NCBI GenBank assembly: GCA_020832005.1
Contig: JAFIFN010000006.1
Coordinates: forward strand, 1 to 55,297
Direction: 5' to 3'
Length of the DNA stretch: 55,297 bases
Source: Gammaproteobacteria bacterium
Lineage (GTDB): Bacteria; Pseudomonadota; Gammaproteobacteria; Steroidobacterales; PWYM01
A model generated the notes under the pieces. The model ran no database searches. It saw nothing but the letters and a program-made list of their open reading frames with translations, and was not told the origin of the DNA. Both the position numbers and the translations under genes were made by a program. This document shows positions 41,416-49,949 of the stretch, in pieces; within the stretch, counting starts at the first letter, position 1; the number at the start of each line of letters is the position of its first letter.

Positions 41416-43302
41416 ATGAGATTAGGGCGACTGACCCGCCGGCAGGTGGTGCTTGCGCTGCTGGCCAATTCGGCACTGGCAGCGGCCTGCGGAGCGCCGC
41501 AGGGCGGCCGCGGAGTGCCGGTGACGTTTCGACACGGTGTGGCCAGCGGCGATCCCGGTGTGGACTCGATCGTGTTGTGGACCCGGGTGACGCCATCGCA
41601 GCCGGCCGTCATCGAGGTCGAGTGGGAGCTGGCGCGCGACGCGGAATTTACCGAGGTGCTGGCGGCCGGCCGCACGGCGACGGCCCAGGAGATTGACTAC
41701 ACTGTCAAAACCGTCGTCGAAGGCCTGGCGCCCGGGCAGAGCTACTTCTACCGTTTCCGCAGTGGGGATGCGCGCTCCCCCGTCGGTCGCACGCGAACCC
41801 TGCCGGGAGTCGGCGTCGAGCGCGTCGCGCTGGCGGTGATCTCCTGCTCGCACTTCTCCTTCGGGTTCTACAACGTCTACCGGGATATTGCCCAGCGCGA
41901 TGATCTGGATGCCGTAGTCCATCTGGGCGACTACATCTACGAAAGCAGTGCCGACGAGACCGGTTCTGGCTACGGCGGCGAGCAGGGCCGCAGACTGGGA
42001 CGCGAGCATGACCCCACACACGAGGCCGCGACGCTGGCCGATTACAGGGCGCGCTATGCGCAGTACCGCAGTGATCCTGATCTGCAGGCCGCACACGCAC
42101 GTCTGCCGTTCATTACCGTTTGGGATGACCATGAATCGGCCAACGACTGCTGGATGGAGGGCGCCGAGGCACATGATCCGCTGACCCAGGGGCCCTGGGA
42201 CGTGCGGCGCGACGCATCGCTGCAGGCCTACTATGAGTGGCTGCCCCTGCGTGAACCCGAAGATGGCAGGCCGCTCTACGAGATCGACCGGCGCTACGAC
42301 TTCGGCGATATCGCCTCACTGTACATGGTCGACACGCGCCTGACGGGCAGAACCCGCCAGTTCAGTTATTCCCGGGATCTGGTGTACATACACACGCCGT
42401 TCGATTTTTCTGATCCCGATGCGCCCCGGGCCATCGTCGATGCGCAGGACCTGGCGCTGATTCCCGCCGAGTCCGTGCGCCACGTGAAGACGCCATTCGA
42501 TACCCGCGGCGAGACGCGGGAGCCGGTACTCGACTATGCCAGGATCCAGCAGTTCGAGGCCGAGGGGCTGCCGCCAGGCTTCGAGTACTGGCCCGACACT
42601 CAGCGCACGCGTGAAGAGGTGCTGGCAGACGACGCCAGAGCGATACTCTCCAGCGAACAGGAAGCCTGGCTGGCCCAGGGGATTGATGCGTCAGTAGAGG
42701 CGGGCATCGCCTGGCAGGTGCTGGGCAGCGCGGTGGTCATGGCCAGCATGCCTGCACCCGACTATACCCAGGTGTTTCCGCCCGAGCTGATCGCCGATGC
42801 ACTGGCGGATAATCCCTACACGCAGCACTGGCTGGATCGCACCCGCTACGGACTGCCGATCAGCATGGATGCCTGGGATGGCTATCCGAAGGCACGCGAG
42901 CGCGTCTACGACATGGTGCGCGACAGCAATGCGGACTTTATCGTCGTGTCGGGTGATTCGCACAATTTCTGGATGAACAAGCTTCACGACCAGCGCGATG
43001 GGCGCATCGTGGCCACGGAGTTTGCAACCACCAGCGTCACCTCGATGGGGGGCTATGAGTGGTTCGGTGATGATCCGCGTATCTTCGAGCTCGCCGAGCA
43101 GACCATGACGCGCGAGTGCGAGGACGTCGAGTTTTTTGATGCGCGGCACCGCGGCTATCTGATGCTGGAGATGACGCGCAGCCAGGCCAGGGCGCACTAC
43201 ATCGGCATGGATACCATTGTCACGCGTGAGTACACCGCAAAGACGCTGGCGTCGTTCACGCTGGACAAGGCAACCGGTGGCGCGCGCGCGCCGGCCGCCT
43301 AA
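41416..43302 (+). CDS. phoD: PhoD-type alkaline phosphatase/phosphodiesterase, Tat-exported
   Basis: A 628-residue phosphoesterase releasing phosphate from organic esters outside the cytoplasm. The N-terminus has a twin-arginine motif (LTRRQVVLAL) and ends at a possible lipobox Cys (C25). A fibronectin-like N-terminal domain (FRHGVASGDP, about 37-130) precedes the metallophosphatase domain with ISCSHFSFG, HLGDYIYE, WDDHESANDCW and GDSHNFW as metal-ligand motifs. No Pho box was identified upstream. The 628-residue length is somewhat above the ~520-580 usual for PhoD. Confidence 0.93.
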   Translation: MRLGRLTRRQVVLALLANSALAAACGAPQGGRGVPVTFRHGVASGDPGVDSIVLWTRVTPSQPAVIEVEWELARDAEFTEVLAAGRTATAQEIDYTVKTVVEGLAPGQSYFYRFRSGDARSPVGRTRTLPGVGVERVALAVISCSHFSFGFYNVYRDIAQRDDLDAVVHLGDYIYESSADETGSGYGGEQGRRLGREHDPTHEAATLADYRARYAQYRSDPDLQAAHARLPFITVWDDHESANDCWMEGAEAHDPLTQGPWDVRRDASLQAYYEWLPLREPEDGRPLYEIDRRYDFGDIASLYMVDTRLTGRTRQFSYSRDLVYIHTPFDFSDPDAPRAIVDAQDLALIPAESVRHVKTPFDTRGETREPVLDYARIQQFEAEGLPPGFEYWPDTQRTREEVLADDARAILSSEQEAWLAQGIDASVEAGIAWQVLGSAVVMASMPAPDYTQVFPPELIADALADNPYTQHWLDRTRYGLPISMDAWDGYPKARERVYDMVRDSNADFIVVSGDSHNFWMNKLHDQRDGRIVATEFATTSVTSMGGYEWFGDDPRIFELAEQTMTRECEDVEFFDARHRGYLMLEMTRSQARAHYIGMDTIVTREYTAKTLASFTLDKATGGARAPAA

Positions 43303-43345
43303 CCGCTATCCTGTAAGTGAGGCCAGCGGCCAGGCGGCCACGTCG

Positions 43346-43837
43346 TTACTCGCGGGTGAAGTGCGCCGGCACCTGCGGATTCTCGCCGGCCTTGATCCAC
43401 AGGCAGATCTCGTTGCCCCAGGGGTCGCGGAAAGCGGCGTTGTAGCCGTTGAATTCCTTCCAGTAGTGGTTGCGCCACAGCACCTCGGCACCCAGTGAGG
43501 CCGCGGTTTCGAGGATGCGATCGGCTGAATCATCGGCGCTGACGAGTACCCACAGCCGTGCCCTGCGTCCGCTGCCTGCAATGTTGCGCGGTTCGACGCC
43601 GGCGGGATCCGGATAGGGCCGCACGTTGGCGGCGTTGTGGATGCCGATATGCAGATTGCCGTTCTGGCTTTCGCTGCCATCCGGGTTGAGCATGTTGCCA
43701 CCGGGCACGAGGCGGTGGAACACGCCCTTCGGGCGGCCCTCGTTGGTCCAGCCGAAGACCTTGGCGTAGAACTCACCTGCCGCGGCCGGGTCATCCGATG
43801 TCAGGTCGACAAATATCAGTGTGTTGGGATAAGCCAT
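43346..43837 (-). CDS. VOC family protein
   Basis: A 163-residue vicinal-oxygen-chelate protein (PNTLIFVDLTSDDPAAAGEFYAKVFGW). The second half ends with FRDPWGNEICLWI, a typical VOC C-terminal motif. It is probably a glyoxalase-like or bleomycin-resistance-like protein of unknown substrate. A full AAGGAGGT lies 7 bases before the ATG. It is the last gene after hyuB (45-base gap) and converges with phoD. Confidence 0.88.
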   Translation of the reverse strand: MAYPNTLIFVDLTSDDPAAAGEFYAKVFGWTNEGRPKGVFHRLVPGGNMLNPDGSESQNGNLHIGIHNAANVRPYPDPAGVEPRNIAGSGRRARLWVLVSADDSADRILETAASLGAEVLWRNHYWKEFNGYNAAFRDPWGNEICLWIKAGENPQVPAHFTRE

Positions 43838-43882
43838 GTCTTCAACCTCCTTTGTGATGAGTCTTCTTGCAGAGTCCGTGCA

Positions 43883-45439
43883 TCAAGTCGTTGGCGGTGT
43901 CCCGTATCCGCCACCACCAGGCGTGTGCATGAGGATTTCGTCGCTGGCGTTCATGGCACGCTTCTGCCCGCCCAGCGTGGCTTCGCCATTGATCAGGAAA
44001 GCGCCACTCGCGCCGGGCTCGCCGCCAAACAGCCCTTCCGGGCATGTGTGCAGGCGCGAGGGGATCGCGTTGAGCAACCATTCCTGGTCGGTGCGCATGC
44101 GAAAGCCGATGCGCTGACCATCCCCGCCACGAAAGCGGCCGGCGCCGCCGGTGCCGGGAGCGAGTTCCTTGCAGGTGAACTCGATGGGGATGGAGGCTTC
44201 AAGCACCTCCACCGGCACTGCCGCCACGCCGGTGGGGTAACAGGTCGCCGACAGACCTGGTTTGCCTGCGCGTGCGCCCATACCGCCCGAGTAGTTGAAC
44301 ATCGAACTGGTGAACGGGCGTCCATTTCGGTCGCGCCCCTGGATCTGGATCGTCCACACGGCACCGGAACCTTCCGCGAGGACCCGCTCGGGAACAATCT
44401 GTGAGAGCGCCTTGAGAATCGGGAAGGGCACATACATGCCAACGACATGTCGTGCGTTCAATGGCACCGGGTACTCGGCGTTGATGATGCAGTTGCCGGG
44501 AGCCTTGACCTTGATCGGCGCCAGGCTGCCGGCATTGTTGGGCAGGTCGGGGTTGAGCACGCTGCGGATGGCAAAGGTGCTGTAGGCGTGGGTGTAGGCC
44601 ATGACGACGTTGATGCCACTGCGGCTCGGCGGTGAACTGCCCTCGAAATCAATCGTGATCTCGCCGAGTTCGGTATCCACGCTCACGGCGGTCTTGAGCG
44701 TGATCATCTCGCCGCCGGGTACATCGAAAGTCGTCTCACCATGCGTTGTGCCGGCCGGAAGTTTGCGGATCGCCTCGCGTGTGGCCACCTCCGAACGCGA
44801 GATGATCGCCTCGGAGAGCGCTTCGATATCGCTGAGCCCATAGCGCTCACACATGCCGATCAGGCGTTCACCGCCCATCTTGCCGCTGGAGACCTGCGCC
44901 GAGAGATCGCCGAAGATGGCATCCGGTGTGCGCGTGTTCTGCCGGATGATGCGGTGGAGGGTGGTATTCGGCTTGCCCTGCTCGTAGAGCTTGAGCACCG
45001 GGATCCACAGGCCCTCTTCGTGGATGTCACGCGCACCGGCGCCAACGCCGTAACCACCGATATCCGTGTGGTGGATCGTCGAACCGCAATAGCCGATCAG
45101 CCGCTGTTGATGAAAGATCGGCGTGAGGATCGTGATGTCGAAAAAATGCCCGGCCGACATCCATGGGTCGTTGGTGATCAGCACATCGCCCGGCTGCAGG
45201 TCCTCGGGTGGAATTTCCGCAAGCAGATTCTTCGCCGCCGCGCCCAGCGAGTTGATGTGCCCCGGCGTGCCGGTCACAGCCTGGGCCACCATGCGGGCCT
45301 TTGCATCGAACAGTGCTGTCGCCAGATCGCCAGCTTCCCTGACGATCGGGCTGAAAGCGATGCGCTGCAGTGCCTTGGCCTGTTCACTGACGATACTGAC
45401 CAGGTTGCTCCAGAGAATTTCCAGCTGGATTCCGTCCAT
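43883..45439 (-). CDS. hyuB: Hydantoinase B/oxoprolinase family subunit
   Basis: A 518-residue protein of the HyuB/oxoprolinase-C family. Typical segments are ILWSNLVSIVSEQAKALQRIAFSPIVREAGD, PGDVLITNDPWMSAGHFFDI and a C-terminal GGGGYG. With HyuA it forms ATP-dependent hydantoinases, 5-oxoprolinase-like enzymes or acetone-carboxylase-like complexes. The ribosome site AGGAGA overlaps the hyuA stop, 8 bases before its ATG, showing tight coupling. The substrate cannot be fixed from sequence. Confidence 0.92.
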   Translation of the reverse strand: MDGIQLEILWSNLVSIVSEQAKALQRIAFSPIVREAGDLATALFDAKARMVAQAVTGTPGHINSLGAAAKNLLAEIPPEDLQPGDVLITNDPWMSAGHFFDITILTPIFHQQRLIGYCGSTIHHTDIGGYGVGAGARDIHEEGLWIPVLKLYEQGKPNTTLHRIIRQNTRTPDAIFGDLSAQVSSGKMGGERLIGMCERYGLSDIEALSEAIISRSEVATREAIRKLPAGTTHGETTFDVPGGEMITLKTAVSVDTELGEITIDFEGSSPPSRSGINVVMAYTHAYSTFAIRSVLNPDLPNNAGSLAPIKVKAPGNCIINAEYPVPLNARHVVGMYVPFPILKALSQIVPERVLAEGSGAVWTIQIQGRDRNGRPFTSSMFNYSGGMGARAGKPGLSATCYPTGVAAVPVEVLEASIPIEFTCKELAPGTGGAGRFRGGDGQRIGFRMRTDQEWLLNAIPSRLHTCPEGLFGGEPGASGAFLINGEATLGGQKRAMNASDEILMHTPGGGGYGTPPTT

Positions 45440-45451
45440 GTCGATGTTCTC

Positions 45452-47521
45452 CTAGTCGCTGTCGCGGGTCGCGATCAGGCTGCCGTCGGGGTGGACCTCG
45501 AGCTGCCAGCCAGTGAGCACGAAGACGGTGGTTTCACGCTCCTCGACGATCACGGGTCCGTCGATCTGCTGGCCGGCGGCCAGCGAGCGGCGGTCATAAA
45601 CCGGTACCTCGACCGTCGTGCCATCGAGGTGCACGCTGCGCCGACCCTTGGGCTGGCCCGGCGCACTCGCCAGTGCCACGGTTGCCGTACGCGCGCTGTC
45701 GCCGCCACGCGCGGTCAGGCGCCAGCTGACGATCTCGACATCCATGTCGGCCAGCCGCACACCGTAGAGTGCCTCGTAGGCGGTCTCGAAGTGCGCGCGC
45801 AATGCGTCCGTGTCGGCGCTGCCTCGCGGGTCCTGGGGCAGACGGGTGGTGACCTCGTTCTGCTGACCGAAGTAACGCGCATCGCAGGCGAACTCATAAT
45901 GGATCTGATCCCGCGGCAGTCCAGCCTCTGTCAGGGCCTCTGCGCCTTCCTCGATCATCTCGTTGATGATGCGATCAACCTCGGACCACTGCAGGTCACT
46001 GAGCCGGCACAGACCGCCGCGGACCAGATCCAGGCGCACGGGTGTGACCAATGTGCCGAATGCGCTGAGCACGCTGGCCATCGCCGGATAGATCACCCGG
46101 GCACTGTCGAGGCTCTCGGCGACATAACAGGCATGCACCGGACCCGCACCGCCAAAGGCCAGCAGTGGCAGACCGCGGTAGTTGACCCCGCGATCGGTGG
46201 CGTGTGTGCGTGCAGCGGCCGCCATCGATTCGCCAACGACACTGAACACGCCCCAGGCGGCCTCGACTGCCGAGACGCCGAGTTCATCGGCCAGCTGCTG
46301 CAGGGCTTCGTGGGCACGAGCGGCGTTGAGCCGCATGTCGCCGCCGAGGAAGTTGTCCGGATCGAGAATGCCGAGCATCACGTCGGCGTCGGTAACGCAG
46401 GCCTGTGTGCCACCGCGGTCATAACAGGCCGGCCCCGGATCCGAGCCCGCGCTCTGCGGTCCCACCTTGAGCAGCCCGAGTTCGTCGATCCGGGCGATCG
46501 AACCGCCGCCGGCACCGATCTCGATCATGTCGATCGAGGGGACTGTCACCGGAATGCCGCTGCCGGGCTTGAGCAGATACTGGCGGTCGACCTCGAACTC
46601 GCCGACCACCAGCGGCTCGGCGTTCTGTATCAGGCAGGCCTTGGCCGTCGTGCCCCCCATGTCGAAAGAGATCAGGCTGTCGATGCCGTGCCGTCGGGCC
46701 ATGTAGGCGGCCACCAGCGCACCGGCTGCCGGACCCGATTCGATCATGCGTACCGGGTAGACACTGGCGATACGCGCCCCGACCACGCCGCCGTTCGACA
46801 GCATGATCAGCGGTTCCTGGGTCACGCCTGCCGCGCGGAGGCGCTCACTCAGGGCGTGCAGGTAGGGGCGTGTGACGGGGACTGCGTAGGCGTTGACGGC
46901 GGTTGTGCTGGCACGCAGGTACTCGCGCATCTGCGGTGCGACATCGCTGGACAGCGTGACGATGATCTCGGGCGCGACCTGTGCGAGCACATCGCGCACG
47001 CGTCGCTCGTTGGTGGGATTGCGATAGCTGTTGAGCAGGCAGACCGCGACCGAGGTGACGCCATTGGCCTGCAGTTCCGCTGCGACACGGCCCACCTCCT
47101 GGTCATCGATTTCCACGCCGATGCTGCCGTCGGCGTAACTGCGCTCGCGCAGCCCCCAGGTCAGATGCTCGGGAATCAGCGGCTCGGCATACTCGATCTG
47201 CGGGTCGAACATGTCGAATCGATGTTCGTCGCGGATGTACAGGACACTGCGGAATCCTTCTGTGACGATCAGCGCCGTGGGCTGTCCCTTGCGCTCGATG
47301 AGCACATTGGTTACGACGGTCGTTGCATGCACCACGACATCATCAACCTGCGCCAGCGCGATGTCGGCGCGCGCCAGTACCTGGTCGGCTGCGCGGAAGA
47401 ATCCCTCCAGCAGGTCGTGATGGGTAGTCAGGGTCTTGTCGGTCCAGACGCGTCCATCGTCGCGAACCAGGACCACGTCGGTGAATGTTCCGCCGATATC
47501 GATTGCCAGTGCGTGTTTCAT
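45452..47521 (-). CDS. hyuA: Hydantoinase A/oxoprolinase family subunit
   Basis: A 689-residue ASKHA-fold subunit with ATP-binding motifs AIDIGGTFTDVV (residues 5-16) and SFDMGGTTAKACL, and GAGGGSIARID as a further family signature. It activates a carbonyl with ATP for ring opening or carboxylation together with HyuB. The ATG at 47521 starts the family domain and overlaps the IclR stop by 4 bases (ATGA). The order is cupin, iclR, hyuA, hyuB and VOC on one strand. Confidence 0.93.
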   Translation of the reverse strand: MKHALAIDIGGTFTDVVLVRDDGRVWTDKTLTTHHDLLEGFFRAADQVLARADIALAQVDDVVVHATTVVTNVLIERKGQPTALIVTEGFRSVLYIRDEHRFDMFDPQIEYAEPLIPEHLTWGLRERSYADGSIGVEIDDQEVGRVAAELQANGVTSVAVCLLNSYRNPTNERRVRDVLAQVAPEIIVTLSSDVAPQMREYLRASTTAVNAYAVPVTRPYLHALSERLRAAGVTQEPLIMLSNGGVVGARIASVYPVRMIESGPAAGALVAAYMARRHGIDSLISFDMGGTTAKACLIQNAEPLVVGEFEVDRQYLLKPGSGIPVTVPSIDMIEIGAGGGSIARIDELGLLKVGPQSAGSDPGPACYDRGGTQACVTDADVMLGILDPDNFLGGDMRLNAARAHEALQQLADELGVSAVEAAWGVFSVVGESMAAAARTHATDRGVNYRGLPLLAFGGAGPVHACYVAESLDSARVIYPAMASVLSAFGTLVTPVRLDLVRGGLCRLSDLQWSEVDRIINEMIEEGAEALTEAGLPRDQIHYEFACDARYFGQQNEVTTRLPQDPRGSADTDALRAHFETAYEALYGVRLADMDVEIVSWRLTARGGDSARTATVALASAPGQPKGRRSVHLDGTTVEVPVYDRRSLAAGQQIDGPVIVEERETTVFVLTGWQLEVHPDGSLIATRDSD

Positions 47522-48297
47522 CTTTTTTCCAGATGTTTGGTGTATCCGAGTCGATGGGAGATTTCCCCTGCTGCAGTTGTCAGCGCGGAAACCAGTGCGC
47601 CGTCGGGTTGCGGGCTGACGTACTGAACCGAGCCGACAACTGCGATCGTGCCGCACACCTTGCCGCCGGCATCGAATACCGGGGCGGCCAGCGCATTGAC
47701 GCCAAGCAAAACCGTCTCAGGTGCCACTGCCCAGCCCTGCGCTTGAATCTGCGCAAGTTCCTTACGCAGCTGCGCGGCTGAAGGCAGCGGCCGGCGGCCG
47801 GCGGATCCCGTAGCCTTGTGATCCACTGCGCTCGAACCCGGTACGGCACCGAAGGCCAGCGCGACCTTGCCCTGTGCGGAGCTGTGAAAGGCAAACAGCG
47901 TGCCCGGAGGGGTGGTGATCTGAATGGCCGAGCGATGGCGCAGGATCTCCACGACGCGTATGCCATCTTCCTCGATCACGCCGATGGCTACGGTCTGCTG
48001 GATCATGTCGCGCAGCGCAGGCAAAACGGTGCGTGCCTCACGCACGAACGATGTTTTCTCCGGAATTGACTGGCTTAAGTGAAACAGCCGCAGACTGAGC
48101 TGATATTTATCGCTTGCGGGGTCCTGCATGACGTAGCGACGCTCCAGCAGCGTACGCAGGTGGCGATAGACGCGCGGCTTGGTACTGCCGATCGCGCTTG
48201 CGATCTCGCTGACGCCCAGCGGCCCGTCAGCATCGGCAAGCTGCTCGATGATGCTCAAGGTCGTGAGCACCGCATCTATCGGCTCATGCTCTGCCAC
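47518..48297 (-). CDS. IclR family transcriptional regulator
   Basis: A 259-residue regulator with an N-terminal winged helix (VLTTLSIIEQLADADGPLGVSEIASAIGSTKPRVYRHLRTL) and a C-terminal effector domain (HSSAQGKVALAF, ALAAPVFDAGGKVCGTIAV). The start is set at GTG 48297, which gives the normal family length; the ribosome site is weak, and longer starts would overlap the cupin gene. It lies 19 bases after the cupin gene. A 17-base palindrome upstream of the cupin gene is a likely site for it. Confidence 0.9.
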   Translation of the reverse strand: MAEHEPIDAVLTTLSIIEQLADADGPLGVSEIASAIGSTKPRVYRHLRTLLERRYVMQDPASDKYQLSLRLFHLSQSIPEKTSFVREARTVLPALRDMIQQTVAIGVIEEDGIRVVEILRHRSAIQITTPPGTLFAFHSSAQGKVALAFGAVPGSSAVDHKATGSAGRRPLPSAAQLRKELAQIQAQGWAVAPETVLLGVNALAAPVFDAGGKVCGTIAVVGSVQYVSPQPDGALVSALTTAAGEISHRLGYTKHLEKR

Positions 48298-48316
48298 GCA
48301 GGGAGACCGCAACCGA

Positions 48317-48694
48317 TCAGCGATCAACGAAGTCCGCCGCCTGGTAGTCGACCAGGTGGCGATAGTCGTCGCGGATTGGTGAGAAGACATCGAGATTGTG
48401 CACCGGCTCGTCGCCGATCGGTTCGCCGCAGTGCTCCACATCCGGGGGAATGCGCAGCACGCTGCCGGGACCGGCCTCAACAACGTCATCGCCGATGCTA
48501 AAGCGGATGCGCCCCTTGACGATGTAGACCACCTGCTCGAACGGATGACTGTGGGGTCTGACTTCCATGCCCGGCTGCAACCAGTTCATGACCATCAGCA
48601 CGTTGTCGCCACGAAACGCACAGCGACTGACACCCGGACGTACGTGTTCTTTCTCCAGCGTGTCCCAGTTGTACACCTGTGTCTTGGCTCTCAT
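48317..48694 (-). CDS. Small cupin-domain protein
   Basis: A 125-residue single cupin. The metal-ligand pattern is H48-x-H50 with E53, and H88 in IPPDVEHCG. Such proteins are isomerases, dioxygenases or sensors. It is the first gene of the minus-strand operon that contains IclR and the hydantoinase genes, so a role in the same pathway is likely. The exact function is unknown. Confidence 0.88.
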   Translation of the reverse strand: MRAKTQVYNWDTLEKEHVRPGVSRCAFRGDNVLMVMNWLQPGMEVRPHSHPFEQVVYIVKGRIRFSIGDDVVEAGPGSVLRIPPDVEHCGEPIGDEPVHNLDVFSPIRDDYRHLVDYQAADFVDR

Positions 48695-48776
48695 CAGGCG
48701 GGATCCCCCGTAGGTTCAAGTGGCGCGATCGAGCCGCAGCCGACGTCATGCGCAGGCGCAGTTAACCGGCATGGGC

Positions 48777-48793
48777 GTTTCGCTAGGCGAAAC
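48777..48793. promoter_or_regulatory. 17-bp palindrome, likely IclR-type operator
   Basis: GTTTCGC-TAG-GCGAAAC is a perfect 7+3+7 dyad between the divergent cupin and AraC genes. It resembles IclR-family sites in having TTTCG/CGAAA half-sites, and an IclR gene is the second gene of the adjacent operon. It could act on both directions. Confidence 0.6.
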
Positions 48794-48803
48794 ATCATTT
48801 TGT

Positions 48804-48833
48804 TTGTTGATACGATGAACTATTTGCTAGACT
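48804..48833 (+). promoter_or_regulatory. Possible promoter of the AraC gene
   Basis: TTGTTG (48804-48809) and TAGACT (48828-48833) are separated by 18 bases in an AT-richer patch. The palindrome lies just upstream of the -35 element. Confidence 0.35.
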
Positions 48834-48908
48834 CCGTCAACAAGTGACGCCTGGCCTGAATCCACTCGCGTCGAGTTTCAGGATGGCGCGGCTGCCGACC
48901 ACTGGGGA

Positions 48909-49913
48909 GTGCATGTGTTAGCTGTCGACTCACAGGTCACCCGCCCTTTCGCCGAGCGCGTGAAGAGCTGGAATCTCAGTACCGCGCCGTTTCCCGCGGC
49001 CGAGCGCAGGCGTGTATGGTCAGACGCCATGCACCGCATCTGTCTGCCCATCGGGCAGATGGGTGAGCCCGAGCAGTTTCAGGGGCGACTGTCCTGCCTC
49101 GTCTCGCCGCTGGGTGTGGAGTTCGCGCTGGTCGAGGCCGATGCACTGGAAATCTCCGGACGTTACCCGACACAGCAGCCAGCCATCTGGCTGACACTGT
49201 TGCTCGAAGGCCGTGCGGAGGTCATGAACAAGGGCCGACGCATCGAGATTCTGCCGGGCGATATGCTTTACGGCCCCACTGGCGTGGATGCCAGCCTGCG
49301 CTTCGTCACGCCGTTTCGACAGTTGTTCATCAAGGCCCCCCGGACTGCGCTCAACCCGCGCTTCGTTGCACCGTTTTCGTCTGATATCGGCTACATCGAG
49401 GGCCGGCGCGGCATCTCGCGTGTGTTCTCGGGCATGCTGGCCGCGCTGGCAAGTGCGTTGGATGATGTGCAGCCGGAAGAGTTGTGTGCCGTAGAGATTG
49501 CCTTAACGGAGTTCTTCGTGACCTGCGTGGCAACTGGTGAACAGTCCAGTGGCTCACTCAACGGCAGCAACGGTGCACGGGCTGCCTGTCTGCAACGTGT
49601 CTGCCAAAGCATCGAGACGCGCCTTGGCGACCCGGATCTCAATCTCGCGGCTGTGGCGCGCGAACACGGGGTCTCGCCGAGGTATCTGCAGAAGCTCTTC
49701 GCGCTGGCGGACAAGACCTTCAGCAGTTACGTACGTACCCGACGACTCGAGCGCTGCCGCGCGGATCTCATCAATCCGGTCTACGCCCGCATGTCCATTT
49801 CAGAAATCTGCTTCCGCTGGGGTTTCAACTGCTCATCGCACTTCAGTCGGGCGTTTCGTGAGCAGTATCAGAGTTCACCTCGTCAATATCGACGCTCGAC
49901 CAGCACCGCGTAG
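48909..49913 (+). CDS. AraC family transcriptional regulator
   Basis: A 334-residue regulator. The N-terminal ~190 residues form an AraC-type sensing domain (LLLEGRAEVMNKGRRIEILPGDMLYGP). The two C-terminal helix-turn-helix motifs are at about 235-325 (LNLAAVAREHGVSPRYLQKLF and MSISEICFRWGFNCSSHFSRAFREQY). It resembles the FeaR/NphR-type group. The start is GTG at 48909, with another GTG at 48915 having better spacing to GGGGA. An MFS gene follows 36 bases later and is its likely target. Confidence 0.9.
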   Translation: MHVLAVDSQVTRPFAERVKSWNLSTAPFPAAERRRVWSDAMHRICLPIGQMGEPEQFQGRLSCLVSPLGVEFALVEADALEISGRYPTQQPAIWLTLLLEGRAEVMNKGRRIEILPGDMLYGPTGVDASLRFVTPFRQLFIKAPRTALNPRFVAPFSSDIGYIEGRRGISRVFSGMLAALASALDDVQPEELCAVEIALTEFFVTCVATGEQSSGSLNGSNGARAACLQRVCQSIETRLGDPDLNLAAVAREHGVSPRYLQKLFALADKTFSSYVRTRRLERCRADLINPVYARMSISEICFRWGFNCSSHFSRAFREQYQSSPRQYRRSTSTA

Positions 49914-49949
49914 GGTACGTCTACGCAGCCCGCTTAAGGAGATACTCCA

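Noticed and set aside
43303..43345. Terminator between phoD and the VOC gene
   Set aside because: Repeated GGCC pieces could pair weakly, but there is no stable stem and no T-run.
44741..47626. 961-residue open frame on the plus strand, opposite hyuA/hyuB
   Set aside because: It is antisense to two clear conserved enzymes. Its composition follows from GC-rich third positions, and it shows no recognisable domain.
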